58,986 nucleotides of DNA from Terriglobia bacterium. GTDB taxonomy: Bacteria; Acidobacteriota; Terriglobia; Terriglobales; SCQP01. This document shows positions 25,001-32,698 of the stretch, one piece after another. Under the pieces are notes generated by a model, which worked only from the letters and a program-made list of their open reading frames with translations, searched no databases and was not told where the DNA came from. Where the stretch lies: the NCBI GenBank assembly GCA_021323595.1, contig JAJPKR010000058.1:1-58986 (forward strand). The letters are read 5' to 3'. Position 1 is the first letter of the stretch; each line of letters begins with the position of its first letter. The position numbers and the translations under genes were made by a program.

Positions 25001-27286
25001 ATGCAACGCGATCGGTCGAACTTGCTCGTGGCATGGAGCGCAGCCCTCGCCGCCTGCCTGTTGTGCGGCGCGTGCTCGCACCTGCCGTTTCGCAATCAGC
25101 AATATTATTTGTCCCGCGCCCAGCGCTACATGCAACGCCACCAAACGCGCGACGCCGTCATCGAATACCGGAAGGCGCTGCAAAGGGATCCGCGCTTCTT
25201 GCCGGCGTTGACGGGCTTGGCGCATGCCGACCTTGCATTGCAGGACTGGACGGGCGCTTACAACGCCCTGATCGCGGCGGTGAACCTAGCCCCCGAGCGT
25301 CTTGACCTGCATCTCTTGCTCGGGCGGCTGTATCTGACTACCCGCGACAATGCCGACGCGGAAAACGAAGCTCGATTCGTCCTCAAGCGCAAGCCCGCGG
25401 ATTCGACCGGGTTGGCGCTGCTGGGCGCGGCCCTGCTCGTGCAAGGCCATAAGTCTGCCGCGGAAGCGGCGTTCGCGAAGCTCGCCGCCGCCTCTCCCCA
25501 GGACGCTTCGGCTGAGGTTAACCTGGCCGTTGTGCAGATCGGCCGCGGAGAACTCGCCGCCGCCGAGCGCTCCCTGCGCTCCGCGATCGCGCGCGATGGC
25601 CATTGCGTCGCCGCCTACACCAACCTCGCCAAGCTTTACCATTTGGAGCACGACGCCACGCAAGAACTGGCCACGTACCGAGAAGGTGTTCAGCAGAATC
25701 CGCAGTCGGCGGATCTGGGCCTGGCTTGGGCGGAGGCGTTGTATCGAGACGGGCAGCCGCAAGCGGGAGCGGCCGCGCTCGCGCGCCTGCAAGCTGCGCA
25801 TCCCTCCGATACCAAGCTCGCCCTCGCCATCGCCGGATGGCATCAGAACTGGGGTGAATTTCCGGCGGCGATCGCGGCCTATGAGATGGGCCTGCGCGCC
25901 GCGCCCGGCAACCTGGATCTCGAACATGGCCTCGTCTCCGCCTACCTTGACGCGGGGGACTCCGCACAGGCGAGGGACTGGAATGAAAGAATCCTGCGCC
26001 AAGCCTCCGACGATTCTCAGGCGCGGGTGGTTGAGGCGCGCCTGAAGCTCGCCGCCGGCCATACCCAAGATGCGATAGACGAATTGCAATCGGTCATCGC
26101 CTCCGATCCGCAATCGGCGCCGGCGCGCACCGCCCTGGGGGAGGCTTATATCCAGACCGGCGCGACGCAATTGGCGCGTCAAGAGCTGCAAAAAGCCTTG
26201 GCCGAAGCTCCCAACTCCACCGAGATCTTGCGCGCTCTGAGCCGCTTCGAGCTGAGCCAGGGCAATACGCGCGAGGCGGAGCAATATGCCGGCCGCGCGG
26301 TTGCCATCGCGCCGTCCGACGCGCAAAATCATCTCGCGCTCGGCGCCGCCTATCTCGCCGAAAAGGATTGGGTGCATGCCAAGCAGCAGTTTTTGGCGGC
26401 CAAGAGCCTAACGCCTGCTGCCGCACCGGTGTATGTGCGCTTGGGCGACGTCGCTGCCGCCACGCACGACGCCTCAGCCGCCGCCGCCGAATACGAACAA
26501 GCCCTCAAGATCGCGCCCAACGACGACAACGCCCTGAGCCGGCTCGCCGATCTCGATCTCGGCGCCGGCCGGCCGCGGCAGGCGATCGCGCGCGTCCAGG
26601 CCTATTTGGCGGCTCACCCGAATGATGCCAACGCGCTCACGATCCTTGGCGGCGTGTTGCTGGCCGATAAACAATATGCCGCCGCCGAAGCGGCGTTGCG
26701 GCACGCGCTCGGGAGCGATCCCCATTTAGTGTTGGCGCATTTGCAGCTCGCGCGCGCCTATCAAGCGCAAGGCCGGCAGGCACAAGCGCTGCAAAGCTTC
26801 CAGCGCGCCCTGGCGCTCAAGCCCGATTTCGCGCCTTTGGCGGCGATGATCGGCAACCTCTATCTGCAACAAGGGCGCCTGGACATGGCCAAGACGTTCT
26901 ATCAGCAGGCGCTCGCCTCCGATCCCAACTTCGCCATTGCCGCCGGCAATTTGGCTTGGGTCGATTTGCAGCAGAATCAAGACCTGCAGACCGCGCTCAG
27001 CCTGGCGGAAAAGGCCAAGCAGCTCATGCCGCGCACTGATTCGATCACCGACACCTTGGCGCTTGCGTATTATAAAAACGGTGCCTATTCCAACGCCGTG
27101 CTGCTCTTGCGGCAGTGTATCGATCACGAGCCGCACCAGCCCCTCTACCATTACCATCTCGGTTTGGTTTTGGCGGCGCAAGGCGACAAGGCTACGGCCC
27201 GCGAGGAGTTGACCGCCGCCTTGCACATGAACTTGCAGGGCCAAGCGGCGCAAGAGGCCTCCGCGCTCATCGCCAAGATGCGTTAA
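25001..27286 (+). CDS. prsT: PEP-CTERM-system TPR-repeat lipoprotein (PrsT-like)
   Basis: 761 aa from ATG 25001, chosen because GGAGG lies 5 nt upstream; ATG 24989 is less likely. The signal peptide (LLVAWSAALAACLLCGAC) ends in a plausible lipobox CGAC, so the protein should be a lipoprotein. The rest is about twenty tandem TPR-type helices (for example LTGLAHADLALQDWTGAYNAL, and repeated AxAxYExALKIAP blocks). In XrtA loci a large TPR lipoprotein of this kind always accompanies the polysaccharide genes and is thought to scaffold export. It is the last gene of the long operon. Confidence 0.9.
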   Translation: MQRDRSNLLVAWSAALAACLLCGACSHLPFRNQQYYLSRAQRYMQRHQTRDAVIEYRKALQRDPRFLPALTGLAHADLALQDWTGAYNALIAAVNLAPERLDLHLLLGRLYLTTRDNADAENEARFVLKRKPADSTGLALLGAALLVQGHKSAAEAAFAKLAAASPQDASAEVNLAVVQIGRGELAAAERSLRSAIARDGHCVAAYTNLAKLYHLEHDATQELATYREGVQQNPQSADLGLAWAEALYRDGQPQAGAAALARLQAAHPSDTKLALAIAGWHQNWGEFPAAIAAYEMGLRAAPGNLDLEHGLVSAYLDAGDSAQARDWNERILRQASDDSQARVVEARLKLAAGHTQDAIDELQSVIASDPQSAPARTALGEAYIQTGATQLARQELQKALAEAPNSTEILRALSRFELSQGNTREAEQYAGRAVAIAPSDAQNHLALGAAYLAEKDWVHAKQQFLAAKSLTPAAAPVYVRLGDVAAATHDASAAAAEYEQALKIAPNDDNALSRLADLDLGAGRPRQAIARVQAYLAAHPNDANALTILGGVLLADKQYAAAEAALRHALGSDPHLVLAHLQLARAYQAQGRQAQALQSFQRALALKPDFAPLAAMIGNLYLQQGRLDMAKTFYQQALASDPNFAIAAGNLAWVDLQQNQDLQTALSLAEKAKQLMPRTDSITDTLALAYYKNGAYSNAVLLLRQCIDHEPHQPLYHYHLGLVLAAQGDKATAREELTAALHMNLQGQAAQEASALIAKMR

Positions 27287-27382
27287 GTTTGCGCGGAAGG
27301 AAGCGTTCCGTGGCGGAGCGCAAAACGATTGCACGTGCCGCATTGTTGGTTAGCAAACGCACGTCGCCGATGCCGCCGATAC

Positions 27383-27397
27383 TGTTGGGAGCCAACA
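27383..27397. repeat. Perfect 6-bp inverted repeat upstream of first PEP-CTERM gene
   Basis: TGTTGG-GAG-CCAACA. It lies about 30 bp upstream of the candidate -24/-12 promoter. It could be an activator-binding site or a short hairpin; no copy was found before the second PEP-CTERM gene. Confidence 0.35.
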
Positions 27398-27426
27398 ACT
27401 TGCTACCCCTTCCCTTGGCGGCCGGG

Positions 27427-27442
27427 TGGCATTTGGCGTGCA
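27427..27442 (+). promoter_or_regulatory. Candidate sigma-54 (-24/-12) promoter of PEP-CTERM gene 1
   Basis: TGGCATTTGGCGTGCA: GG at 27428-27429 and GC at 27440-27441 have the strict 10-nt spacing, matching about 9 of 13 consensus positions. The GC is 71 nt before GTG 27513. The core GGCGTGCA recurs at the same place before PEP-CTERM gene 2. Two sigma-54 activators are encoded in the window. Confidence 0.55.
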
Positions 27443-27512
27443 GAAAGATTCGAGGCGGGCCATCAAACGGACCTGCCTCTGATTGGGCGGTTTGCCGCCC
27501 TGGGGGTTCCAA

Positions 27513-28181
27513 GTGAGTTGTCGCAAGTACTGTTCCGCGGTGGTTGTCTTCTTCGTCTTTGTGATGTTCGGAGTGCCGTGGGCGTTGTCGCAAACTTCTT
27601 TGAACCTGACTTCATCCGGCCAGATCGTTGACTTCATGACTGGCGAGACGCCGGGAAGCTTGAGCGTCGTTCTCGCCTGGGTTCCAGGTTTTGATCCGCC
27701 GTCGCTTTTGGCGCTTTCCGGAAGCGCGGTTTCGAATGTTGCGGCCTGGACGGATCCGAGCTTCACCCTGACCACTCCTGGCCCGATTGCGTTGGCGGCC
27801 ATGAGTCCCGGAGTATTTGCGGCATCGTCTGCCAGCTTGAGCCAGGCGACGCTCTCCGCGACTTCGGACTCAGGCGCGACGGTGTTCTTTGGCGACCTTT
27901 CCTCTCTTTCCTTTTCTCAGCCCTTGCAGGGGAGCAACTTGGTCACGATGCGAGCTACCGTGCAAGGTACCGGTGCATTCGCGGGCACGACTCTCAACTT
28001 AGTGGGCCAAATCGCTTTGGCCGCCGGCGCGACCATCAGCCAGGTGGCGCTCTCACGAGTCGGCACCGATTTGGGCGGCGTGATCGTGCCCGAGCCTGCA
28101 TCCCTCATCTTGTTCGCCACCGGGCTTCTTCTTCTGGGCCTGGCTCTTGATCGGCGCCGCAAGCGCCCAATCGCAAGCTAA
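27513..28181 (+). CDS. PEP-CTERM sorting-domain protein 1
   Basis: 222 aa from GTG 27513 (GGGGG 7 nt upstream); a TTG at 27483 in the same frame is a poorer start. A signal peptide (YCSAVVVFFVFVMFGVPWALSQ) opens it. The mature part is rich in Ser, Thr, Ala and Gly with beta-type alternation. The C-terminus is a complete PEP-CTERM signal: VPEP (192-195), a hydrophobic helix LILFATGLLLLGLAL and the basic end DRRRKR. The exosortase should process it. It is a paralogue of the next PEP-CTERM protein (shared GPIxL, LSFxQ, AGAT blocks). Function unknown; a polysaccharide-associated surface protein is likely. Confidence 0.88.
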   Translation: MSCRKYCSAVVVFFVFVMFGVPWALSQTSLNLTSSGQIVDFMTGETPGSLSVVLAWVPGFDPPSLLALSGSAVSNVAAWTDPSFTLTTPGPIALAAMSPGVFAASSASLSQATLSATSDSGATVFFGDLSSLSFSQPLQGSNLVTMRATVQGTGAFAGTTLNLVGQIALAAGATISQVALSRVGTDLGGVIVPEPASLILFATGLLLLGLALDRRRKRPIAS

Positions 28182-28800
28182 TTCCGATTGCCTGTCATCG
28201 GCTACGCGCGCAAGATTCGTCGGAGCCGAGCGGCGGCGGGGTGCGCTAGGCGCGGCGCGCCCCGCACCGCATAGCGAAGCGGCTGCTGGCCGCAGATAGC
28301 CGCCAAAAGCTGCTCAGCAAGTGTGAGCGAAGCCAGGCCGTGCCCCACCGCGGCAGCTTACGAGTTGACCGCCGAGGGTCGCGGCAGTCGCGCCAAGCCC
28401 TGGCGCAGCTTCGCCGGGGCGGCGCGCTGTGGGGCGGAAGCTCCGTACTTAACCTGAGCGCCCGAATCGGGAACTTCAGCGCCCGATTCTGCGCCGTCGT
28501 CCCGCGCGCCTGCGTTTCGCCTCTCGCAGTCGTATGCTCCCCCGCGCCTGTCGCTCCGCCGCAATGAACGCGCGCGCAGCTTTCCCGTCGAACGGCGATG
28601 CCGGATGCCTTCCCGCCGGATGCGCAAACTCTCTGCCCACTTGTCTTTGCGGCCCGGCTTGGCACACGGCAAAATCGAGCTCTTTGCTGCCGTCGGCGGG
28701 CCCCGGCGTTTGGTGCCAGGCGTGCACAGTCACTCGCGGCAGTGATCGCTCGGAAATATCCGCGTGAAGCCGCCAAACAAACAGAACTCGGAGGCAGCAA
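28182..28800. other. 619-bp intergenic region between the two PEP-CTERM genes
   Basis: No ORF here looks real on either strand. GC-rich blocks at 28228-28300 could form hairpins and might end the upstream transcript. Around 28457-28495 the motif GCGCCCGA(A/T)TC occurs twice, 12 nt apart. The 3' end holds the candidate sigma-54 element and a purine-rich leader. The length is unusual next to the otherwise gapless operon. Confidence 0.5.
28711..28726 (+). promoter_or_regulatory. Candidate sigma-54 (-24/-12) promoter of PEP-CTERM gene 2
   Basis: TGGTGCCAGGCGTGCA: GG at 28712-28713, GC at 28724-28725, strict N10 spacing, about 9 of 13 consensus positions with the preceding T. The GC is 75 nt before ATG 28801. 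The GGCGTGCA core is identical in sequence and register to the element before PEP-CTERM gene 1. Confidence 0.55.
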
Positions 28801-29427
28801 ATGAAAAAGTGCATGTATCCGCTGATGATCTTGGCGCTGACCGTCGGCATCGGACTGTTGCCGGCGCAGGCGCAGACGGGCATCAGCTTAACCAGTTCCG
28901 GTTCCGATGCCCTTAGCTTTACTTCTACCGGCAGCGGCAGCCTGAGCACGACGCTCGGCAGTTGCACGACTGGCTCGTGCTCGCTGTCCGGCGCCGCCTC
29001 GGGCGTGATCGGGGCCTCGAACGCGTCCAATTACTCGATTACGACCAGCGGGCCGATCAGTCTCAGCAGCAACGGCAGCGGCACCTTCACCGCCACCGCG
29101 ACGGCGTTGCTCGGCAGCACTTTGACGCTGACGAATTCTTCCGGCCAATCCGTCTTCACCGGCACGCTCACCAGCCTGAGCTTCACGCAAGGCTCGAACG
29201 GGCAGGTGGAGCTCGAAGCGTCGGCGAGCGGCGCCGGCGGTGCGAACGTGACGATCGCCGGCACGGTGCAACTCGCCGGCGGCGCGACGCTGACCGCCAC
29301 GGCTTCCGCGGGAGCGGGAACTTCCGTGAGCGGCTCTGTCGTACCGGAGCCGGCCTCGCTGCTGCTCTTCGGCACCGGCTTGATCGGGTTGGGCGGGCTT
29401 TTGCGCAAGCGAGCCTTTGCCGCCTAA
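28801..29427 (+). CDS. PEP-CTERM sorting-domain protein 2
   Basis: 208 aa with CGGAGG 8 nt upstream of the ATG. Signal peptide MKKCMYPLMILALTVGIGLLPAQAQ. The mature chain is a low-complexity Ser/Thr/Gly-rich beta-type sequence with two Cys in GSCTTGSCS. The C-terminal sorting signal is VPEP (181-184), a hydrophobic helix LLLFGTGLIGLGGLL and RKR. It aligns along its length with PEP-CTERM protein 1 (LTSSG, GPISL, TSLSFTQG, VQLAGGATLT), so the two arose by tandem duplication. It is a probable exosortase substrate, heavily O-glycosylatable by composition (inference). Confidence 0.9.
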   Translation: MKKCMYPLMILALTVGIGLLPAQAQTGISLTSSGSDALSFTSTGSGSLSTTLGSCTTGSCSLSGAASGVIGASNASNYSITTSGPISLSSNGSGTFTATATALLGSTLTLTNSSGQSVFTGTLTSLSFTQGSNGQVELEASASGAGGANVTIAGTVQLAGGATLTATASAGAGTSVSGSVVPEPASLLLFGTGLIGLGGLLRKRAFAA

Positions 29428-29593
29428 GGCCCGTCGGCGCCCGAAGGATCCGCGCGTAGGTTGGCGCGCGGCGCGGCAGGCCGGGCCAGTCGGGGGGACC
29501 GCTCGGTTCAGCCGCAATCCGGGTCACTTCGTCTCGTTTCCCCGGCCGGAAATCGACTCGCCTCCGCTTCGGCGCTTTCGATTCCGGCTCCTT

Positions 29594-29630
29594 CCGGAGG
29601 CGCGCGCGCCCCGCGCCTCCGGGCCTTTCT
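29594..29630 (+). terminator. Strong hairpin with short T-run, possible terminator or attenuator
   Basis: A perfect 10-bp stem CCGGAGGCGC (29594-29603) / GCGCCTCCGG (29613-29622) with a 9-nt loop, followed by GCCTTTCT. It sits 166 nt after PEP-CTERM gene 2 and 66 nt before the next start. The T-run is short, so termination may be partial. Confidence 0.55.
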
Positions 29631-29688
29631 CAACCTGCTTGACCGAGCCGGTGTTTCGCCTGAAATGCCGTCTCTTAGGAGTACGATC

Positions 29689-30834
29689 ATGCGCTCGCTT
29701 CATCTGCGTCTGTGGTGTCTCATCGCCACGCTTTTGGCGTTTGCCGTCTGTGCGTTCGCGCAGACGACCAATGAATTAATGCTCGGCAGTTCCGTCACCG
29801 ATTTTGACTTGACCGGCGGCGGTCCCAATACCGCCTCGATCACGCTCTCCATCAACACCGCCGCACCGTTTTCTTTCACCGATGGCTCTGGTTTGAACGT
29901 GGTCTGTTCCGCCGGGACCAACGGCGGATATTTGCTTGCGTGCGGCAGCGCCAGCGGCTCGGGCACGCTTAGTGCCGTGAGCACCGGCAACGTTGCCGCT
30001 TATTACGTGCTCTGGTCGCCTGCGCAGACGCCGATCACGCTGGTGGCGGCGAGCATGAGTGTCTTTTCCGTCCAGCAGACTGCGCCGATTTACTTTTTCT
30101 TCAGTTCCGCGCAGGGCACCTTGACCGGATCGTTGGCTCTCGATTCAGTCGTGGCCGGGGAGGGCAATTCCGCGCAAGCGCTCGGCACCCTGACATCTTT
30201 GGGGGGCACTTTCGCGTCTGTCTTTTCGACCGGCCAGGCGGACGTGACGCTCGGTCTTGCCACCGCCGAGACGCTGCAATCGCTGGTCGGGACGCGCGAT
30301 TCGATCAGCGCGCAGGTGGAATTTCCCGGGACCATCGTTCCCTCTTCGAGCCCAACCTGCGACTTCTTGACGGGCGGCGGCTGGATCCCCAACGCCGGCG
30401 CCTCGGGCCCCGGGCCCAATCCCGGCGCCGGAAATGGCAAAGCCACGTTTGCCATCGAAGGCGGCTGCAAGAACGGCTCCGGCTGGGGACACCTCAATTA
30501 CATCGATCACGGCAGCCGCATGCACGTCGTCGGCCGCGCCGCGGCCGATTGCGCCACGGCCTATCAGGTGGTGTCGAATGGGCCGCCGAATAGCAATGGC
30601 CAGCCCACCGGTTGCCGGCGCATGCAGGGCAGCGCTGAAATCAACGGCCAACCCGGTTTCACCTACACCGTGGTCGCCTGCGACAACGGGGAGCCGGGCA
30701 CAAACGATACCTTTTCGGTAACTCTCAGCAACGGCTACGCCAACTCCGCCACCCTTGGAGGCGGCAACATCCAGTTGCACAAAGGCAATCGCTCGTTCTG
30801 CGATGCGAGCGTATCGAACTGTCCGTCGCAATGA
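29689..30834 (+). CDS. Secreted protein with post-COAP-1-like C-terminal domain
   Basis: 381 aa from ATG 29689 (TAGGAG 8 nt upstream). Signal peptide LWCLIATLLAFAVCAFAQ. Residues ~20-210 are a Ser/Thr/Gly-rich beta-type region with the same feel as the two preceding PEP-CTERM proteins (GSSVTDFDLTGGG, TPITL, TLTSL). The C-terminal ~155 residues resemble the post-COAP-1 domain: CDFLTGGGWIP, ATFAIEGGCK, GWGHLNYIDHG, GQPGFTYTVVACDNGEPGTND and LGGGNIQLHKG. There is no PEP-CTERM tail. It is probably secreted and may act with the PEP-CTERM proteins in the matrix. The domain name is from memory of the consensus. Confidence 0.8.
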   Translation: MRSLHLRLWCLIATLLAFAVCAFAQTTNELMLGSSVTDFDLTGGGPNTASITLSINTAAPFSFTDGSGLNVVCSAGTNGGYLLACGSASGSGTLSAVSTGNVAAYYVLWSPAQTPITLVAASMSVFSVQQTAPIYFFFSSAQGTLTGSLALDSVVAGEGNSAQALGTLTSLGGTFASVFSTGQADVTLGLATAETLQSLVGTRDSISAQVEFPGTIVPSSSPTCDFLTGGGWIPNAGASGPGPNPGAGNGKATFAIEGGCKNGSGWGHLNYIDHGSRMHVVGRAAADCATAYQVVSNGPPNSNGQPTGCRRMQGSAEINGQPGFTYTVVACDNGEPGTNDTFSVTLSNGYANSATLGGGNIQLHKGNRSFCDASVSNCPSQ

Positions 30835-30842
30835 TTTGTCCC

Positions 30843-30915
30843 TCGCGAGAGTGAACTCGCGAACGCCTGCCGCGGCGGCCGCTGCCGTATAGCGAGCCTG
30901 CCGCGGCAGCTCCTT
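30843..30915. terminator. Hairpins between convergent genes
   Basis: Two inverted repeats lie between the stops of the convergent post-COAP-1-like gene and the amidase gene. One is TCGCGAG (30843-30849) / CTCGCGA (30856-30862). The other is GCTGCCG (30881-30887) with CGGCAGC (30904-30910), followed by TCCTTTC. They could serve as terminators for both strands; neither has a long T-run. Confidence 0.45.
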
Positions 30916-30923
30916 TCAGACGC

Positions 30924-32690
30924 TTAGGATTCGTCCGGCTTCGCGGCGAACTGCGGCGGATGGCGAAGATAAAAGCCCGCGGCTTCTTGATAAGCGCGTC
31001 CCAAAACACAGAGCTTCTCCTCCCCGAACAGGCGGCCGAGAAAGGTGATGCTGGTAGGCGTGCCGTCGGACGCGCGAAAGCCGTTGGGTTGGATCAGCGC
31101 CGGATGACCGGTGGTGTTGGTGATGGTCAATTGCGGCCCGTTGGTAGGCGTGACCAGCACGTCGATATCGCGGAAAAGCTCCTCCATTTGCTCCATCAGC
31201 ATGAGCCGCGCGCGATTGGCGTTCAGGTACGCCACGGCGGGGAGAAAATGCGCGATGCGAAACTGATTGGGCCAGGTGCTCGGGAATGGATTGTCTTTGC
31301 CTTCCATCATGCGGTCACGGCCGCTTTGCGTCAGCTCGTCGAACGCCGTGGCGGCTTCGGCGTTGATGATCAAGCCGCGGCTGCTTGCCGCCTGGCCTTC
31401 GGGCAATGTCTTGGGGATGAGCCGCACGCCCAGCCGGCGCAATGTTTCGACCGTGCGCTGATCGAAGCGTGCCTGCTCAGCGCGGCGCGCGCGCGCTTCC
31501 GGCGTCTGTTCCTCGAACGGGCCGCCATGGCCTGTGCCCTCATTCGCGAACTCGGTCTCGAGATAGCCGACCCGAATCTCGTGGAGCGGCAGATGGGCGT
31601 TCCAATTGAACGGAATCTCGTGCACGCTGCGGTCGCGGCCGTCTGGGCCGTAAATGGCGTGCAACACCAAAGCGCAGTCTTCGACCGCGCGGCAGATCGG
31701 TCCCAGCTTGTCGAACGTCCAGCTTAAAGTCATGGCGCCCGTACGCGGGACGCGGCCGAAGGTCGGGCGTAGACCGGTCGCGCCGCAACGCGTGCTGGGA
31801 GAAGAAATCGAACCCAATGTTTCCGAGCCGATGGAAAACGCGACACATCCGGCAGCCGTCGTCGAGGCCGGGCCGGCGGACGAGCCGCTCGAGCCCTCGC
31901 TGGGCTTCCAGGGGTTGCGCGTGATCCCGCCGAACCAGACGTCTCCCTGCGCCAGCGCGCCCAGCGTCAGCTTCGCGATCAAGACTGCGCCGGCGGCGTC
32001 GAGGCGCTGCACCACCGCTGCGTCCTCCGGCAGCATTTGATCCTTGTAGGGGAGCGCGCCCCAGGTCGTGGGATAGCCCTTGACTGCGAGCAGATCCTTC
32101 GCTCCCCAGGGCAGCCCGTGGAGCGGGCCGCGATAGCGCCCGGCGGCCAAATCCCGGTCGGCTTCCTTGGCCTGCGCCAGCGCGCGGTCAGTGGTATAGG
32201 TAATGACGAATTTCAGCAGCGGATCGTAGCGTTTCAGCCGCTCGAGATACATCTCCGTCAACGCCAGCGACGAGACACGCCGGCGCCGCACCAGTTCGCC
32301 TAATTGGCGCGCCGTGTAGAACGCGACTTCTTCGAGATTCTTGGGCACGGCCGGTGAGGCGATATGCGACACGACCAGCGGCCGCCGCTCCCGCGGGAAA
32401 TCCATGCCCGGCAGGACGGGATTGAACAAGGTGGCCGGCGGATCCCAGTTCCTGAACCCAACTTTGTCGAGCGCGGCGCAGCTCTGCGCCTGCCGGTTGA
32501 GCCCGCGCAGCATCGCATCCGACATCTCGGGGGTAAGGGTAATATCGGCCAGGCGCGCGGCCTGCTCCACCATGGCGGAAGTGATCTCGTCGTGGTCCGC
32601 CGCGAGCGCCCATAGCGCGCCCGGGAAGAGCGTCGACGAAAGCCCGAGGCCGGAAAGAAAGCCCAAGAATTGCCGGCGGTCGCGTCGCAT
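30924..32690 (-). CDS. Tat-exported amidase (amidase signature family)
   Basis: 588 aa from ATG 32690; the open frame extends further upstream into the receptor gene but the ATG sits 8 nt after that gene's stop. The N-terminus RRDRRQFLGFLSGLGLSS is a twin-arginine signal. The amidase signature is intact: catalytic Lys in WGAKDLLAVKG and the Ser-Ser-Lys loop in EGSSGSSAGPASTTAAGCV, with SIGSETLGSISSPS supplying the nucleophile. Members hydrolyse amides such as glutamine side chains, aryl or peptide amides. Coupling to a TonB-dependent receptor suggests periplasmic processing of an imported compound (inference). Confidence 0.88.
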   Translation of the reverse strand: MRRDRRQFLGFLSGLGLSSTLFPGALWALAADHDEITSAMVEQAARLADITLTPEMSDAMLRGLNRQAQSCAALDKVGFRNWDPPATLFNPVLPGMDFPRERRPLVVSHIASPAVPKNLEEVAFYTARQLGELVRRRRVSSLALTEMYLERLKRYDPLLKFVITYTTDRALAQAKEADRDLAAGRYRGPLHGLPWGAKDLLAVKGYPTTWGALPYKDQMLPEDAAVVQRLDAAGAVLIAKLTLGALAQGDVWFGGITRNPWKPSEGSSGSSAGPASTTAAGCVAFSIGSETLGSISSPSTRCGATGLRPTFGRVPRTGAMTLSWTFDKLGPICRAVEDCALVLHAIYGPDGRDRSVHEIPFNWNAHLPLHEIRVGYLETEFANEGTGHGGPFEEQTPEARARRAEQARFDQRTVETLRRLGVRLIPKTLPEGQAASSRGLIINAEAATAFDELTQSGRDRMMEGKDNPFPSTWPNQFRIAHFLPAVAYLNANRARLMLMEQMEELFRDIDVLVTPTNGPQLTITNTTGHPALIQPNGFRASDGTPTSITFLGRLFGEEKLCVLGRAYQEAAGFYLRHPPQFAAKPDES

Positions 32691-32698
32691 GCCGTGCC

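Noticed and set aside
29457-29476. A possible sigma-54 element before the post-COAP-1-like gene
   Set aside because: The GG to GC spacing is 11 nt with the TGG match and only AGG gives 10 nt; it also lies more than 200 nt from the start.
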